Source: Membranipora membranacea
Taxonomy: Eukaryota > Bryozoa > Gymnolaemata > Cheilostomatida > Membraniporidae
DNA: 64,000 bases
Direction: 5' to 3'
NCBI GenBank assembly: GCA_914767715.1
Contig: OU612074.1
Span: forward strand, 6,341,501 to 6,405,500
Part shown: one piece after another, positions 22,801 to 34,883 of the stretch
Position numbering within the stretch: the first letter of the stretch is position 1
How the letters are laid out: every line of letters starts with the position of its first letter
Made by a program: the position numbers and the translations under genes
Notes under the pieces: model-generated
The model's input: only the letters and a program-made list of their open reading frames with translations
What the model was told of the DNA's origin: nothing
Database searches by the model: none

Positions 22801-23110
22801 TACATACCATGATATTAGCATTAATGGTTGGCTTAGTATGCATGGGTAATTGAGTATGACTTGTGGTACCACTTCTCACAATAGCAGCTGTCCTATTGCA
22901 CCATTTCAGGAAGTACTGGTGCCCTTGTTTTCTATGATGAAATAAACTCAGTACGTACAGCTGTCTCAGATATACAGTCCAACGACTCCAGTGCGAATAT
23001 CATCATCTCTCTCGGCCATTCTGGATTCAGTCTCGACAAACAGATCGCTAAGGAAGTCGATAGAGTTGACATTGTAGTCGGAGGTCACACTAATACTTTC
23101 CTGTAACCGG
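19863..23110 (+). pseudogene. 5'-nucleotidase pseudogene, unit 2 (three exon remnants)
   Basis: Exon 1 from 19863: an ATG and a signal-like start hit a stop at the 13th codon after a frameshift, then in another frame FDFTILHTNDIHSRLDEAYK, the N-terminal metal-binding motif of 5'-nucleotidases. Exon 2 (21178-21317): STKLNEIQASKPNNLFLD, then GD where DAGDQ is expected, with a frameshift before a GTGAGT donor. A later exon (22910-23110) keeps the complete block LVFYDEI ... IIISLGHSGFSLDKQIAKEV ... VVGGHTNTF, followed by TAA where Tyr is expected. Exon borders and phases agree between copies, so this was an intron-containing gene carried along with the array rather than a retrocopy. Clearly non-functional. 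Confidence 0.82.
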
Positions 23111-23799
23111 GTAAAAATAGTATCATGTAAGAATACAAGAATATAAGAACAATACATGGTAAGTATGCAGACTGAGATATTAGGAGGTCTCCAAAGGCGG
23201 ACTCTCAACCCAGAGTACCAACCTACGTCCCGTGGTTGTAGTTAACAGCCCTAACAATAGTGTTAGTTCAGTAAAAAATACCAAATAACTGCATACAGGC
23301 AGTAATTGTAAAGCAAACACATATGTTTATGTACTGTTGAGGTAAGAAACATAGTTTCCCTCAAAAAAAGAAGCTTGTAAACAAATTTCCGGTGAAGGAA
23401 GCTGAATAAAGGGAGCAAAAAGGGAGATAGGGAAGGGATTGAAAAAAAACCTTAAAAACTAGGTGTCTCCCCACCAAATAGGGAGACATGTAGGGTATGG
23501 TGAGAACACCAACCATTGCATCGAGGTTTGATTCACGCATAATCCTGATATTGGAGTTAGCCAAGACATCAGCATTCAAAGTTTGTAGGCCGAGTTATGA
23601 GAACTTGTACAATGACGATAACTTTCGGGCAAAGCTTTCTTATTATTTATTACCTTGAGTCAAATACAGTTTTACCTAAAAGTTTGAGTGAATTTGTTAC
23701 CCTCAATCATTTGTTGATTGAAAACAGGGACAAGTTGGCTCAGAAAATCAAATTAAAAAGAAAATAAGAGAACAAAAAGACATTTGAGCATCATGATCT

Positions 23800-24471
23800 A
23801 TATTCTTCTACACATATAATAAACATAACATCAAACCTCCGGAACTTAAATTTAACAACCTCATTTTCAAACAATCAGCCAAAATTAAGTACTTAGGTGT
23901 GATTCTGGATAACAAATTAAATTTTACATCTCATACCAACAAAATTAAACAAAAACTTTATCTATTAGTCATCAACTTTCAATGTAATATAACATTCCTG
24001 ACAGCTAAATTAGCTAAGCTTTTGTACATTGGACATAAACATTCTAATCTGGAATCAAGCTCTCCTGTTTTACTTACAACAAACGACTATGTCAAAAAAG
24101 AATTTTTTAAAATTGAAAATAGATGTTTGAAAATTATAGACAATAACAGCTCTAAAGATAATACTCGAAAGACCTACAACATCCCGGTTTTAGCTTTGCG
24201 TTTAGAACATTTGTATCTGCTGACATTTTGTAAAATTGTTAATAGTTTAGTCCCAATAATTGATATTAATCTGCTCCTCGAGAAATTAACTAGTGAAACT
24301 CGGCTTGCTAAATGTATAGGGATTAGACTATCAAAGGAAAATTTGAGATTTTCTTTGGCTAATTTCGGTGCTCAGAAGTTTAACGAATTACCCAATCATA
24401 TTAAGCTGAGTCAATGCCTTGCTTTATTCAAAAACGCCACTCGGAGCCACGTCCTCAAACTTCTCAATTAA
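23800..24471 (+). mobile_element. LINE reverse-transcriptase C-terminal fragment, unit 2
   Basis: Orthologue of 6028-6699 with the frame still open throughout and scattered substitutions (for example LLEK for LPEK, CIGIR for CSGIR). It ends at the same stop. Confidence 0.8.
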
Positions 24472-25799
24472 TGAGTCAGTTCTTTTTATTTCTTTTTAGT
24501 AGCCTACTGCTGCATTGTTCTAACTTTTCTTTGACTAGCTATTGTGTATTAACCTGTGTAATGTTTAACTGCTAATTAATGTCTGTTTGTAATTTTACCT
24601 GTCATTGTTCTTGATTTTAAGTTACAAGTCTTTTTAATTCTACACCATATTTTTTTATCAATTTTTTTTAGTTTTCTGGGTACAAGTCCTAAGGACTTAT
24701 TCTTCTCCAGAATAAATATGGAATACATATGTATATATATGAGTTGTTGAAAAATACTCAATATAAAAATCAGCTCAACTTTAATATTAATTGTGAAAGT
24801 GGTGTTGCGAGATAACAATACCAGTTCGGTGTCTATGATATCCTCTCTGTAATACATAGACAATAGCTTAAGACAATGGATGAATGCTGTTTGTATTCAT
24901 TGAATAGTCAGTTTGTCAGTCTTAACTAGGCCTCAGCTAGAAGTTTAAACTTTGGAAATTTAAACTTCTAAACTTCTAAATTGCTACAAAAATGTAGCTT
25001 TTTTTGCAATAACTCTTCACAAAGAAGGCGGAATCTGTTTTAGTGAATTTGGATACCCAGCATCAACATGGCGTTTAAGCCTGTGAGTTTTCGAGTTAAT
25101 ACGTCAAAGTTTGACCATAAAAATTAAAAAATGCTTCAACGTGTAGTGTTTTCTTAGACTTTGGTTTGATATGTATGATATAACAGAATATAACCAAGAT
25201 TGTTATATTTGCAGGTTCATAGGAAGCTAGTTGAATTTTTGAAGAGTTGAAGGCAAATTGCGTTCGAAGTAGGGGGAAATAACAAGGAAAGTGGGGGAGA
25301 AGTATGAATCACTGAGATCTTATTACTGGTGTACTGGACCACCGGACAGCGAGTAAGCGGCGAGCATGTATTGTTGGGCAATCTGAAAACTCTGATCCAT
25401 TCAAGTTCTACTATAAGACAGTGGCAGTGTGATTTGATTTATTGACAGTTTCTAAAATGTGATAATTTAAACTCAGCAGCAGCAATCAATGGGAATAAAT
25501 TGTTCATAAATTAGGAAGTATCTGAAAGGTTGAGACTAGGTTTTTCTGTCATTCTCCTGTGGTTGCTGACTGCTACAAAACAAATATATAAATCAGGATA
25601 TGATTTGTGCATCAAGAAGATATTACTGATGTTATAAATGAATATAAAAAAAATATGAAGGGTGTGTGAATTTAAGCTCAGAAAAAAGTATAAATGTAGG
25701 GTTAGTGAGTAAACTGTTGTACATGCTCCGATCAGTTGTGGAAAATGTTATGGTGTCCATGTAAAATCTAACCTTTGTAATTGTATTTGATATGGCAAC

Positions 25800-26171
25800 T
25801 TAGCCTTTAATTTTGTCAAGGACTTTTTGTCCTCCTTCAATGACAGCTGTAGTCCCTACAGCTGTAGCGACAGCTTTGCCAACACGTGTTACCAAGCTTC
25901 CAAGACTCCCAGACTCAATCTGCACCACAGCTGCAAAGATCATTTCAATAATGTGACTTTTTTGAAGTTTGTATCAGAATACTCATAAAGCGTTAATTGA
26001 AATGTTATGTCAGCACTATTTTTAGCTAGCTGTGAACTTAGCATGAAATGATTGCCTAGTGTAGTGTGTCGCGTTGTACAGAACCCTAAGAAAGAATATA
26101 AATTATTTATACAGCAAGCAAAACTCACCAAGTGCAGCAAGGACAAGAGAAATCGGTGCAAATACCTTCAT
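25800..26171 (-). CDS. Secreted peptide B2 (57 aa, Pro in signal peptide)
   Basis: Coding exons are 26171-26129 and 25930-25800 on the minus strand. The mature part is the same as B1 (IESGSLGSLVTRVGK ... QKVLDKIKG). In the signal exon, CTG has become CCG, giving MKVFAPISLVLAAL: a proline in the hydrophobic core, which may weaken secretion. Splice sites are intact. Likely expressed, with function possibly impaired. Confidence 0.8.
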
Positions 26172-26418
26172 GTTCTTCAATCTAAATGTAAAGAAGATTT
26201 TAGACACCATATACAAAATAGAAGAGTTAATACAGTAGGTGGGAATTACACTAAATTAATTGTTCCTTCAAATAGTGTCATGTAAGTTGCACAGTATGTC
26301 AGTCATCAGTAGGCTAACCGAACAAGATGAGCAAAGTTAAGTCAGAAGGAGGCCACTGGTGAGTTGCTTGACTGAAAGACCCTGAAGAGGATATATGGAT
26401 TTCAGAAGCCATACTTAC

Positions 26419-26539
26419 TGTGGTAGATTATCAGCTTGAGATGACTATGTCAGTGGTTGAGGCCGTAGATTTATACTCCATTCTCCATTGAGACTCTCTT
26501 ATATACTGGTAAAAAAGGCAACTCTCATCAACTGGAAGT
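26419..26539 (-). promoter_or_regulatory. B2 promoter and non-coding exon 1
   Basis: Minus strand: ACTTCCAGTTG (26539-26529), TATATAAGA (26505-26497), and an exon ending at 26419 before GTAAGT. Confidence 0.7.
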
Positions 26540-29500
26540 AACTAATAGTTATATATTATTATAACAGCTGATGCCATGTGAAACAAAATTGAAGATGAAA
26601 ATGAATGGGTCTGCTTCCACCTTTGTTCGTAGGACTAACTAATTCACTTTTATAGTGGTAAGTATGATTTTTCTTCTGCCAAAAACAATTTTAAGTTGAC
26701 ATATATCAAAATCATTGAAATTCCCTAGCCGATTTTCACATACTGACTAAAAACAGTAAATGCCACTAATAATGCCATTAATACTTTAGCCACTAACCAA
26801 TGTTTGGAGAAATGTGCCAAGTATTATTATTACACTTTTGCTTTAACACTGTATCTATTATAATGCAATCATAATAGTATTTTTATATCAATTGTAATTA
26901 TTTTGATGATGTTATTATTATTACAATTTAGTTACACTCAGAAATTAATAATAAAACATTGCCTCTTTATAATAATTGATAATTGTGATGATTTGTTGTT
27001 GATTGAAGCTTTCTCATATTCGAGACATTGTGCAAGGCTCTCTGAAAACAGGACATTTATAATGATCACGTTTTTAGTAGTTCTTCTTTCAATTTGAAGA
27101 TGCCGGCAGAAATCCTGTTCTATAATTCAGCACAGATTGAAACTGATTATCATTTTGGAAATGAGAGAATGCTGACACCCAATTTCCTAAAATAATAAAC
27201 AAATGAAAGAGTGCTAATTTTGTTGAGGATGGCATTGCAATTGCCGAAAGTAAATATATGAAGTGGTGCTGAGTTATAGAGCATGATATCTGCTGTCATT
27301 TATGAATTGAAATAAGAGTAATGGTTAAGGGCAATAAAAAAAGTACAAATAATATTCATTTTAACCTCCTATTCTCATCAAAGTTATTACCATTGATAAA
27401 ATAATATTATTAAAATGATGATGTGATAAGTATTATATTTTTTATCACAATAAAAAAAACATCATCATCATTATATTTTTCTCATTTCAATTAATAAATG
27501 CCAACAGAAATCCTGTTCTAAAATTCAGTTCCAATTGAAACTGACTAGCATTATGGAAATAAGAACTGGACACTCTATTTCACCAAAAATCATCATTAAT
27601 TGAAAGAGTGAGTTCTTTTGCTGAGGATGACACATTGCGAATCCTGAAAGTAAATATATGAAGGTTTATTAAGAAGGAGCTAATGTTAAAACAATTAGGA
27701 TTACATTTGGCTCTTTTGTGGAAGTGATTAGGAAATCCTCCTATTGTTGGTGAATTCTGAGTACGCAGTGTATCTTGATTGTCCAAAATATATTAGCATC
27801 AGTTACAAAAACACACAAACTATATAGAACTTATATTCACTTTGTGTAATTTGTTAAGGGTGTGAATATTTATTTGAATGTATCAATGAAGATAGAAGAC
27901 TGCGGTACAAGGCTCTGCCAAAAAATCTTTCATTTCACATTTCTCATTGTGGATTAACATAATAATATAGGGGAGTTCTTCAAAAGGGTATAGCAGGAAC
28001 CTAGCTATGTCCCTAGTACAGGTGACAAGATGTGTAGGACGCAATATGCTCTGTTGTTACCGCCTCTAAAAAATGTTAGTTTAGTCCAACCTACCTACCA
28101 AGTTATAATTACCCCCTCCACTTGTTGATGCATAGGATAATTAGCCACATCATCTGTGTCTGCAAATAAAACATGATCTGTTCAAACTTTTGTAACTGCT
28201 GTGAAATGTTTCATCTCTTTTGTTGACGTTTTTACAACTAGCTGAGTGTGGGAGGTTACACTACCTCTGATGGAACCTGAGGTTGTGCAGCAGGTGAACA
28301 TGTAAGGGTCAGCAATATCTCTAAACAAGCACAGTCAAACTTTGAGGTTGTTCTGGTTAGATTCGGCCAATGCCTATGATTCTGTACCACAAAACATGAT
28401 TTAGTCTTGAACTCTCAAACTTCTTGGTGCCTGGCAAGGTAAGGTTAAGACAAAGTGCGATTATAAAAAAGTTCAAAATGTGATTCACTACTCAGAATTT
28501 TCCCACAAAATTGCAAGAGCCAGCAGTAGGCATTCCTACCCAGGTGAGCTATATCACCCTATTCCTTATTATTATGTAGATAGTTTTACCGAGATCACAA
28601 GAAATGAAGGCCTTTGTGGATTATATTAAAATGTTTTCAAAACCTGGAAAGCTGGAATCTGACTAAGAATTCAAAATGTCCTGAGAGCCTGGCCAAGGAC
28701 ACACTTTGAAATGTCTTTCAAATAGATGCATGTATAAGCATAACCGAGTCCTGAAAGTGCTGCCCAAAAAAGGGTTCGATGACCGGTGTAGAACGGCAGG
28801 TGATATGCGTCCTGACAGAGCAGCTCAGCAATAAGATGCTGAATTTTACTGGACTATGGCGTGAGGGGCGGGTGCTTTGACAACAGCAACTTCGTGCCTA
28901 TGATTTGAGGTATAATAAACCCTGCTGCACTGAATTGGCTTAGAGTACAAGCATGAGAGTGAAGGGGTGATAATCCATGCAGTGAAACAATGATACTTAG
29001 GCACACTCTCTTGATCGGCAACCGCGTACACACACCGAATATATCAACATAGCAAATATTATGATACGCACTGAGGGCTGGAAGTGGTGGATTGAGATGC
29101 TCATCAACACAGAGGGGTGGATTCATGATGCTGGGGATGGCCATGAGGAGATTTTATCTGAGAAGAGCTTGAATCATCTTTTTCAGTTGAAGTCCTGTAT
29201 ATTGTGCAATGGTAGTCCAGCTACTGTATGTTGCATCCGATTAAACAATTCATCTGTTCTAAGTAATAATGTGCCTCTCTGTATCAAACTAATTATTATT
29301 ATAACAATTGCAGCTACAATCCAGCTTGTTTTGTTCTAGTAACAATGGATATTGATGGTAATGAATAGATACTTTGTAAATTAACGCGACATTGACCAAT
29401 GCCAATCCTGGAAGATGAAATTCTGCTGCAGATACTCAAAACAGTGGTGTTGATTGCAGATGTTTAAAAGTTCCAATTGACCGCACTAAATTTTCCGCTG

Positions 29501-30240
29501 AATTAGGATTGCCGTAAATTGTTAATCGAGAAACACCTTCTTTAGACCCATTTTTGTTATTCTTGAGATCTTTGTTCAAAATATCTTTTCCGATCATGCA
29601 TTTATGGTTGTAGGTCAGTCTGTGGAAAGTGGGTAGGGACTTAGTACTTGTAGGCTGTTTTATATATTTTATGTTTAATAATTGTATTCAATAGAAAACA
29701 AATCATGCTTACCGTACTGGCCATCGGTCGGTGGATTAAACTGAATGGTGGTTATCTCAAGTTCACAGATAATTGTTCTTATCGATATCGTGAAACTGAA
29801 ATTAAAAGCATATGCAAATCAGGTGCTGAAAAGGTGAAAACTGAGTACCTCAATTTGCCGTCATTAGATGAATGCTAATTCTCAAATCAACTATCACAAA
29901 TGTTAAACCCTATTAATTTCGTTTACTAACATATTTACCACTAACGCAAGAAAAATATCACAATTATTATTATCTTAACAAACTAACCCTACATAATATG
30001 ACTCCCTTGGTTTGTATAAGAAACACCTGTGCCCAGTAAACTAGAATATTAAATCCTATGGGCAACTGATTTATCCACACAAACACAGCAAGACAGTGCA
30101 GCTAATTGTGCATGAAAGCATACATAGCCTGACACACCTTAGGCCACACAATGACAATACAATTAGCGAACACTCCCAGTGAATGGTGGGGGCCACAATG
30201 CAGCGCACCACAGCTACACTTACCACTGTGATGGCCAATT
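26540..30240. other. B2-A3 spacer with reverse-transcriptase scraps
   Basis: Paralogous to 8354-15940 but with empty sites for the 3.26-kb TIR element (near 27915) and the 660-bp insertion (near 29230). Translated scraps of the second reverse transcriptase lie at about 28310-28690 (LDSANAYDSVPQNM). No intact gene. Confidence 0.55.
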
Positions 30241-30340
30241 AGTGTATCATACTTAGAAGAAGTGGAAGCAGATCCATTAATTTTATCTTCCATTTTTATC
30301 ATATCATTATAACTGTTATAACAATACATAAATATTAGTA

Positions 30341-30463
30341 ACTTCCAGCTGTTTGGACTTGCCTCTTTTTTTTAGTATTTAAGAGAGTCTCAATGAAAGG
30401 AAAGAGCATAAACCGACAACCTCGACCACTGACACGGTCTTCTAAAGCTGATTAACTACTAAA
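30341..30463 (+). promoter_or_regulatory. A3 promoter and non-coding exon 1
   Basis: ACTTCCAGCTG at 30341-30351, TATTTAAG at 30376-30383, and exon end 30463 before GTAAGT. Confidence 0.72.
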
Positions 30464-30770
30464 GTAAGTTTTGTTCTATTCCAGAGATCAACATCATATG
30501 ATTGTACAAAAACTTTGCTGAGACTATGCTATAAAATAACACAAAATCTATATGCCTTTTTCACATGTTTGAGGCCGGGTGGTCGATTCATGCAACTCAC
30601 CAGTGTCTTCTTGTATGCGTTAACTTGATCCTGTAAACTTACTTCACTTGACATTGTGCAAGGAACGAAGAATTTAATGTGATCTTGCCTACTGTATCTA
30701 ATCATTCACTTAATGGAATCTGTTTTTTATATTTCACTGATTAACTTTCTTCTCATTTAGAAAATATAAC

Positions 30771-31459
30771 ATGAAGGTATTTGCGCTGATTTCTCTTGTT
30801 CTAGCTGCACTTGGTGAGTATCACATATCAGTTTCAAAAAATGTTTTATGATTCAGCTCACCATTTTATTGGAACCATTATAAAAAGCAACATGAGCAGA
30901 GTTTAATGATATCAGGATAATTCGTCCAGCATTTGGGCTGCATATTTGATACATTTTGTTTTCCATAGCTTCTCTACATCTGATTTGGCACCCACTACCC
31001 TTGCAATCATTTTATTGCTAGGCTTGCCCCTCATAATGAACAGTGCACACATGCAACTCCTATTAACAATTATGTTAATGCTGACACAAAGACCCGACTA
31101 CCAACAAACGCTCCCTAGTTAAGTTTGTGTACAGAACAATACCTCTTATTATTAAATGAAACAAGAATTTGGAGGGGGACAATCTCATACATGTTTCCCT
31201 AACCTTTTTTCCATATTTCGTTTTTAATGAATCTTATCTTAACGTGCTGATCAATTTAAATCAGTTGCATGCTTCGTTTTCTCATTATTATTATTATCAT
31301 GATTATGTTATTGAAAATATCTCTGCAGCTGTTGTGCAGATTGAGTGTGGCCTGATTGGTTCAGCACTGAAGGCTGTTGGCAAATCTGCTGCTGCCACTG
31401 TAGCAGCTACAGCAGTGATCACAGGAGCAGAGAAAGTAATTGACAAAATTAAAGGCTAA
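30771..31459 (+). CDS. Secreted peptide A3 (57 aa)
   Basis: Coding exons are 30771-30813 and 31329-31459. The peptide is GLIGSALKAVGK ... AATAVITGAEKVIDKIKG, with isoleucine where A1, A2 and A5 have leucine. The encoded protein is identical to A4, and intron 2 is almost the same as in A4, pointing to recent duplication or gene conversion. Cys21 and the signal peptide are conserved. A poly(A) signal candidate is at 31736-31741. Confidence 0.85.
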
Positions 31460-33115
31460 CATGCTTCTTCTGGCCCATAAAATCACATTAAAAAGGTTAG
31501 ATTTAACATGGGCACTATATTACATTTTCCTCAACTGATCTTAGCTTATACAAAAGATTACTCACTCAAACTACATTTATCATTTTTTATCTTCATCACT
31601 CAAATTTCTTTTAATGCACAAATCATAGCTTAGTGATATATCTTTCTATTGTAGAAGCCGGATAAGTCAGCAACAACAGAAAAATGATACAGAAGCCTGT
31701 AAAAGAATTCAATTGATATCAGTTCAGAAAATTATAATAAAATGATTGACTGTGAAACCGTCTTATGAAGTAGCTACAATTTTCTCAAATAATACTCTGT
31801 CATCATGGCTGTAAATCTAGCATTATCGAGTACCACTGCTATGCCTTTATAGCGAATTATGCTAGTTACGTTATCTCATCAGTTCACAGGCTTTATCATT
31901 CCTTTTAACAAAATAATTGACACCAGACATCTTTATTGCAATCCCAGGAAATGGCATAATAGTCGCCCCTTCATTCTGAGATCTCCCAATTATTTGGTTA
32001 GTTATTGAGGCAAGAAAAAATGAATATTTCTACTAGATGGCCTATGAAAACAAGCTTTAGCAGATTCTTGCAACATGAATTTTGACCATGTGATACTCGA
32101 TTTTGAATATATAATGCCAGGCAGCAAGCAGTTCAACTAAAATCTACTATCAATTAAGTCGTAACTTTTGCCTTTTCTTTTGTATGTGCAAACATTAAAC
32201 AGTGCTCTAAAAACGTTATCCAACCGAATGATATATCGGTTAAAACAAGAGAGTTTGTTTTTGGCAATGAGGGTTGTCAGCATCATGCCAGATTTTTATT
32301 TCTTCATTGTATCTCTTACCCATTTGAAAGTATCATATTACCATACAACAGGCTCACAAGCCCATCACAGCGCACACATCAGTCATTCAGAATCAAATAA
32401 CTATGCCTATGCGCATGAAATAAGAAATTGAGTTTCAAGGTCCAAATAAACTAATCCTGAAGTTCCAAAAAGATGCGGCATCATGGTTTTAACTAACCTG
32501 AGGATCTGATTTTTATGAGTATAAATCAAACCCTGAGACAGTCACTGTGTTTCAGAAAGTTTCTGCAATATGTGGTCGCAATATGCTCAAAGACTGAGTA
32601 GCTCGCACTGCGGCAGGCCAACACGGCTGAGCGGTTGACATCAAAGACTGCAGGTGGGGGAGGTGTTCAATGCACAATCTCTGACCTTGGAAGAAGTTCT
32701 TGAATATCCAACTCAATTTCAGCCCATGCTACAAGATGCAATATTCAAGGGTTAACAAGGAGTTGACAACTTCATTGGCAATAGTGTGATTAATGAACTC
32801 ATTTGTAACAGCAGTGTCAAAGGGAGCACTTCAGGTCTGCATTTACACCCTGCTGACTTTTGTTTTAAATTAAACAAAAGTTAAAACAATATGATGAATG
32901 CCTTAGTTTGTATTCAGGTTTATCCCCTCATCTTGCATTAAAATCAAACCAAAATCCATGAATTGAATGATTATGATTTGTGATGCATAATAAATGGTAG
33001 CTACAGCTTAGTTAAGCTAGCTAAGGGTTGACTCAATATTAGCTACCACTAAATTTTGGTTAGCTGTTATGTTTAACATTTGAACACCTACTAAATGAAT
33101 GAAAGTTCTTGTTCG

Positions 33116-34704
33116 CAAGACTGTCTCTGTCGGAAGACTGAAAATTAACATTGTCTTAAGGGTGGGGCCGCCATATTCGACACTTAGTTGCTCTTAGTTT
33201 GCAGGCAGGTCAGAGCACACCTGGGGCGTCAGCTGTGCCTGATAGTTGGTAGACTGCAGAAGGATTTTAACCCAAGACCTCCAATGCTTGCGCTTCTCTG
33301 CCTATTGGCTGAGATCCAAGTGTCATATGCTGATGGATGATTGGTGTCAGTTTCAGTTTTGGCAGCTTGTTTTACTCCCGCAGGGCCTTTATACATCTAG
33401 GATGATTTCTAGTTTTCTAGTATGTATCAAATTCTCAGTATGAGATTTAGGGCATCTTGCAATAAAATTTAATGAATATTATAATTAGAAATTTATATGC
33501 TATTCAAGGCCCCACTCGGCCCCAATGAGGTTATGCTTACAGTATATGGATTAACATTTATCACATCTATTTAGCGCAGCCTTGTAACAGGTATGGGTGC
33601 GCAAGCTAGGGTTATGTATGAAGAGCTACCATTAGCAGCATTGGTGTTAACTCACAGATTGTCAGATTGAGAAGCTCAGATCCTAACCACCATGCCAAGG
33701 AATGTGGGTCAGCCGAATCATCTGTTTCTAACTTTACTGTAAAATTTGATCAAACTTCGCAGCCTATTGGCTGAGATCAAACACCCACTGCCAATGGCTG
33801 ATTAGTGCGCCTTAAATTTTTTTGCAGCTTGCTGCACACACAGCTTAGGAAGTCTTTTATTGCCTCATATCTAGGATACAATCCAGTTTTCTAGGATTGA
33901 TATCATTCTCAGTTATGGATTTTATCGTTTTTCAAGATTTTCAATATCAGTTTCTATAAACAACTTTTTGTAACAGCAATTGCTGCTGCTTCCTCTATGG
34001 GTGAATAAAACACGGTCAGTTATTAGTCCTATTGATGATAATACATGTGTTTCATTATTTTGAGTTAATTTACGTTCGATAATAGTGTGGATACAAGATT
34101 TCTAGACATTAGCAGTAGATTGCTTCCTAGTGATTTTATCTGCAGCATCAGAATGGAACTAATTACATACAAAATATTTGCCGGTGACAAAAAAAGAATT
34201 GATGAATCGATGAATTGTCCAAATTATGATCAACTAATGATCCTACAACCAACCAACACCCGCTCGTGAAAAATATTTTTTATTTTCTCAGTAGCCAGTT
34301 GAAAAGTTCCTGTTCCCTTCACACCCCCAGTGTCAGGTTGAACCATTGTCCTGATTCTCACACCGTTGATGTCAAAGAGTTTTGATGTGTCATTTATTTC
34401 AATCAATACATAATAATTAGTGATCATCTTTGGTTTCAAAATCCATTTTTTATAAGCTTATTATTGGCATACCTTTAATGTTTATAAATCAACGCTATTT
34501 CACATTACCTTACCATTTTGCCTACTTCGCTTGGAGTTATACCTGTTTATTGATTATTTGAGAGTGTAGATCCGACGGAAACATCCCAGTTTGCATCAAC
34601 AATACCATGTATATCTTCATTTGCAGCTAAACCGGTAATTTCAAGGACACAGAACATCTTGCATCGAATACTTTACTAGAAAGACAACTCTGAGAAAACC
34701 CAAA
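33116..34704. other. Unit 3-specific spacer
   Basis: More diverged than the matching spacer of other units. A block with CTATTGGCTGAGAT occurs twice (about 33300 and 33765), so part of the spacer is duplicated locally. The only coding-like sequence is the minus-strand exon described separately. Confidence 0.5.
34230..34439 (-). pseudogene. Orphan minus-strand exon, open in unit 3 only
   Basis: A 69-codon open frame on the minus strand starting MKPKMITNYYVLIEINDTSK, with LFDINGVRIRTMVQPDTGG and a tail ending at a stop. Four other units carry the homologous segment with frameshifts, small deletions and stops, which is how a once-coding exon decays. I do not recognise the protein. No convincing splice sites or neighbouring exons were found, so it is probably a fragment of a lost gene; a short independent gene is less likely. 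Confidence 0.45.
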
Positions 34705-34883
34705 ATGACACGACTGCAGCTTCTTTCTGTCATGCCCCTCATGATGGTGGTCATGTCATTTGATTTAACTATCCTACACACTAACGATGTACACTCCAAA
34801 CATGATGAAGCCTACAAGTACTGAGGGGTCTGCTCAGCTCAAAACTCCGCAGATGGAAAATGTGTGGGAGGATTGTCAAGACT
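34705..34883 (+). pseudogene. 5'-nucleotidase exon 1, unit 3 (one in-frame stop)
   Basis: An ATG opens a signal peptide (MTRLQLLSVMPLMMVVMS), followed by FDLTILHTNDVHSKHDEAYKY. Then comes TGA where sister copies read GGA, and then GVCSAQNSADGKCVGGLSRL to a GTAAGT donor. The order and the conserved metal ligand (Asp in TNDVH) match the start of CD73-type ecto-5'-nucleotidases. The donor phase fits the acceptor of exon 2 seen in units 2 and 4. No exon 2 follows in this unit, so the fragment is dead despite good preservation. Confidence 0.8.

Larger units (their letters stand above)
15940..30240. repeat. Tandem array unit 2 (A2 > ... < B2)
   Basis: Second copy, with A2 and B2. Its middle (about 19,850-22,660) carries 5'-nucleotidase exons 1 and 2 with introns and is shared only with unit 4 (about 42,230-44,740). 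The B-to-A spacer lacks the TIR element and the 8-bp-TSD insertion of unit 1, so it supplies clean empty sites for both. Confidence 0.9.
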
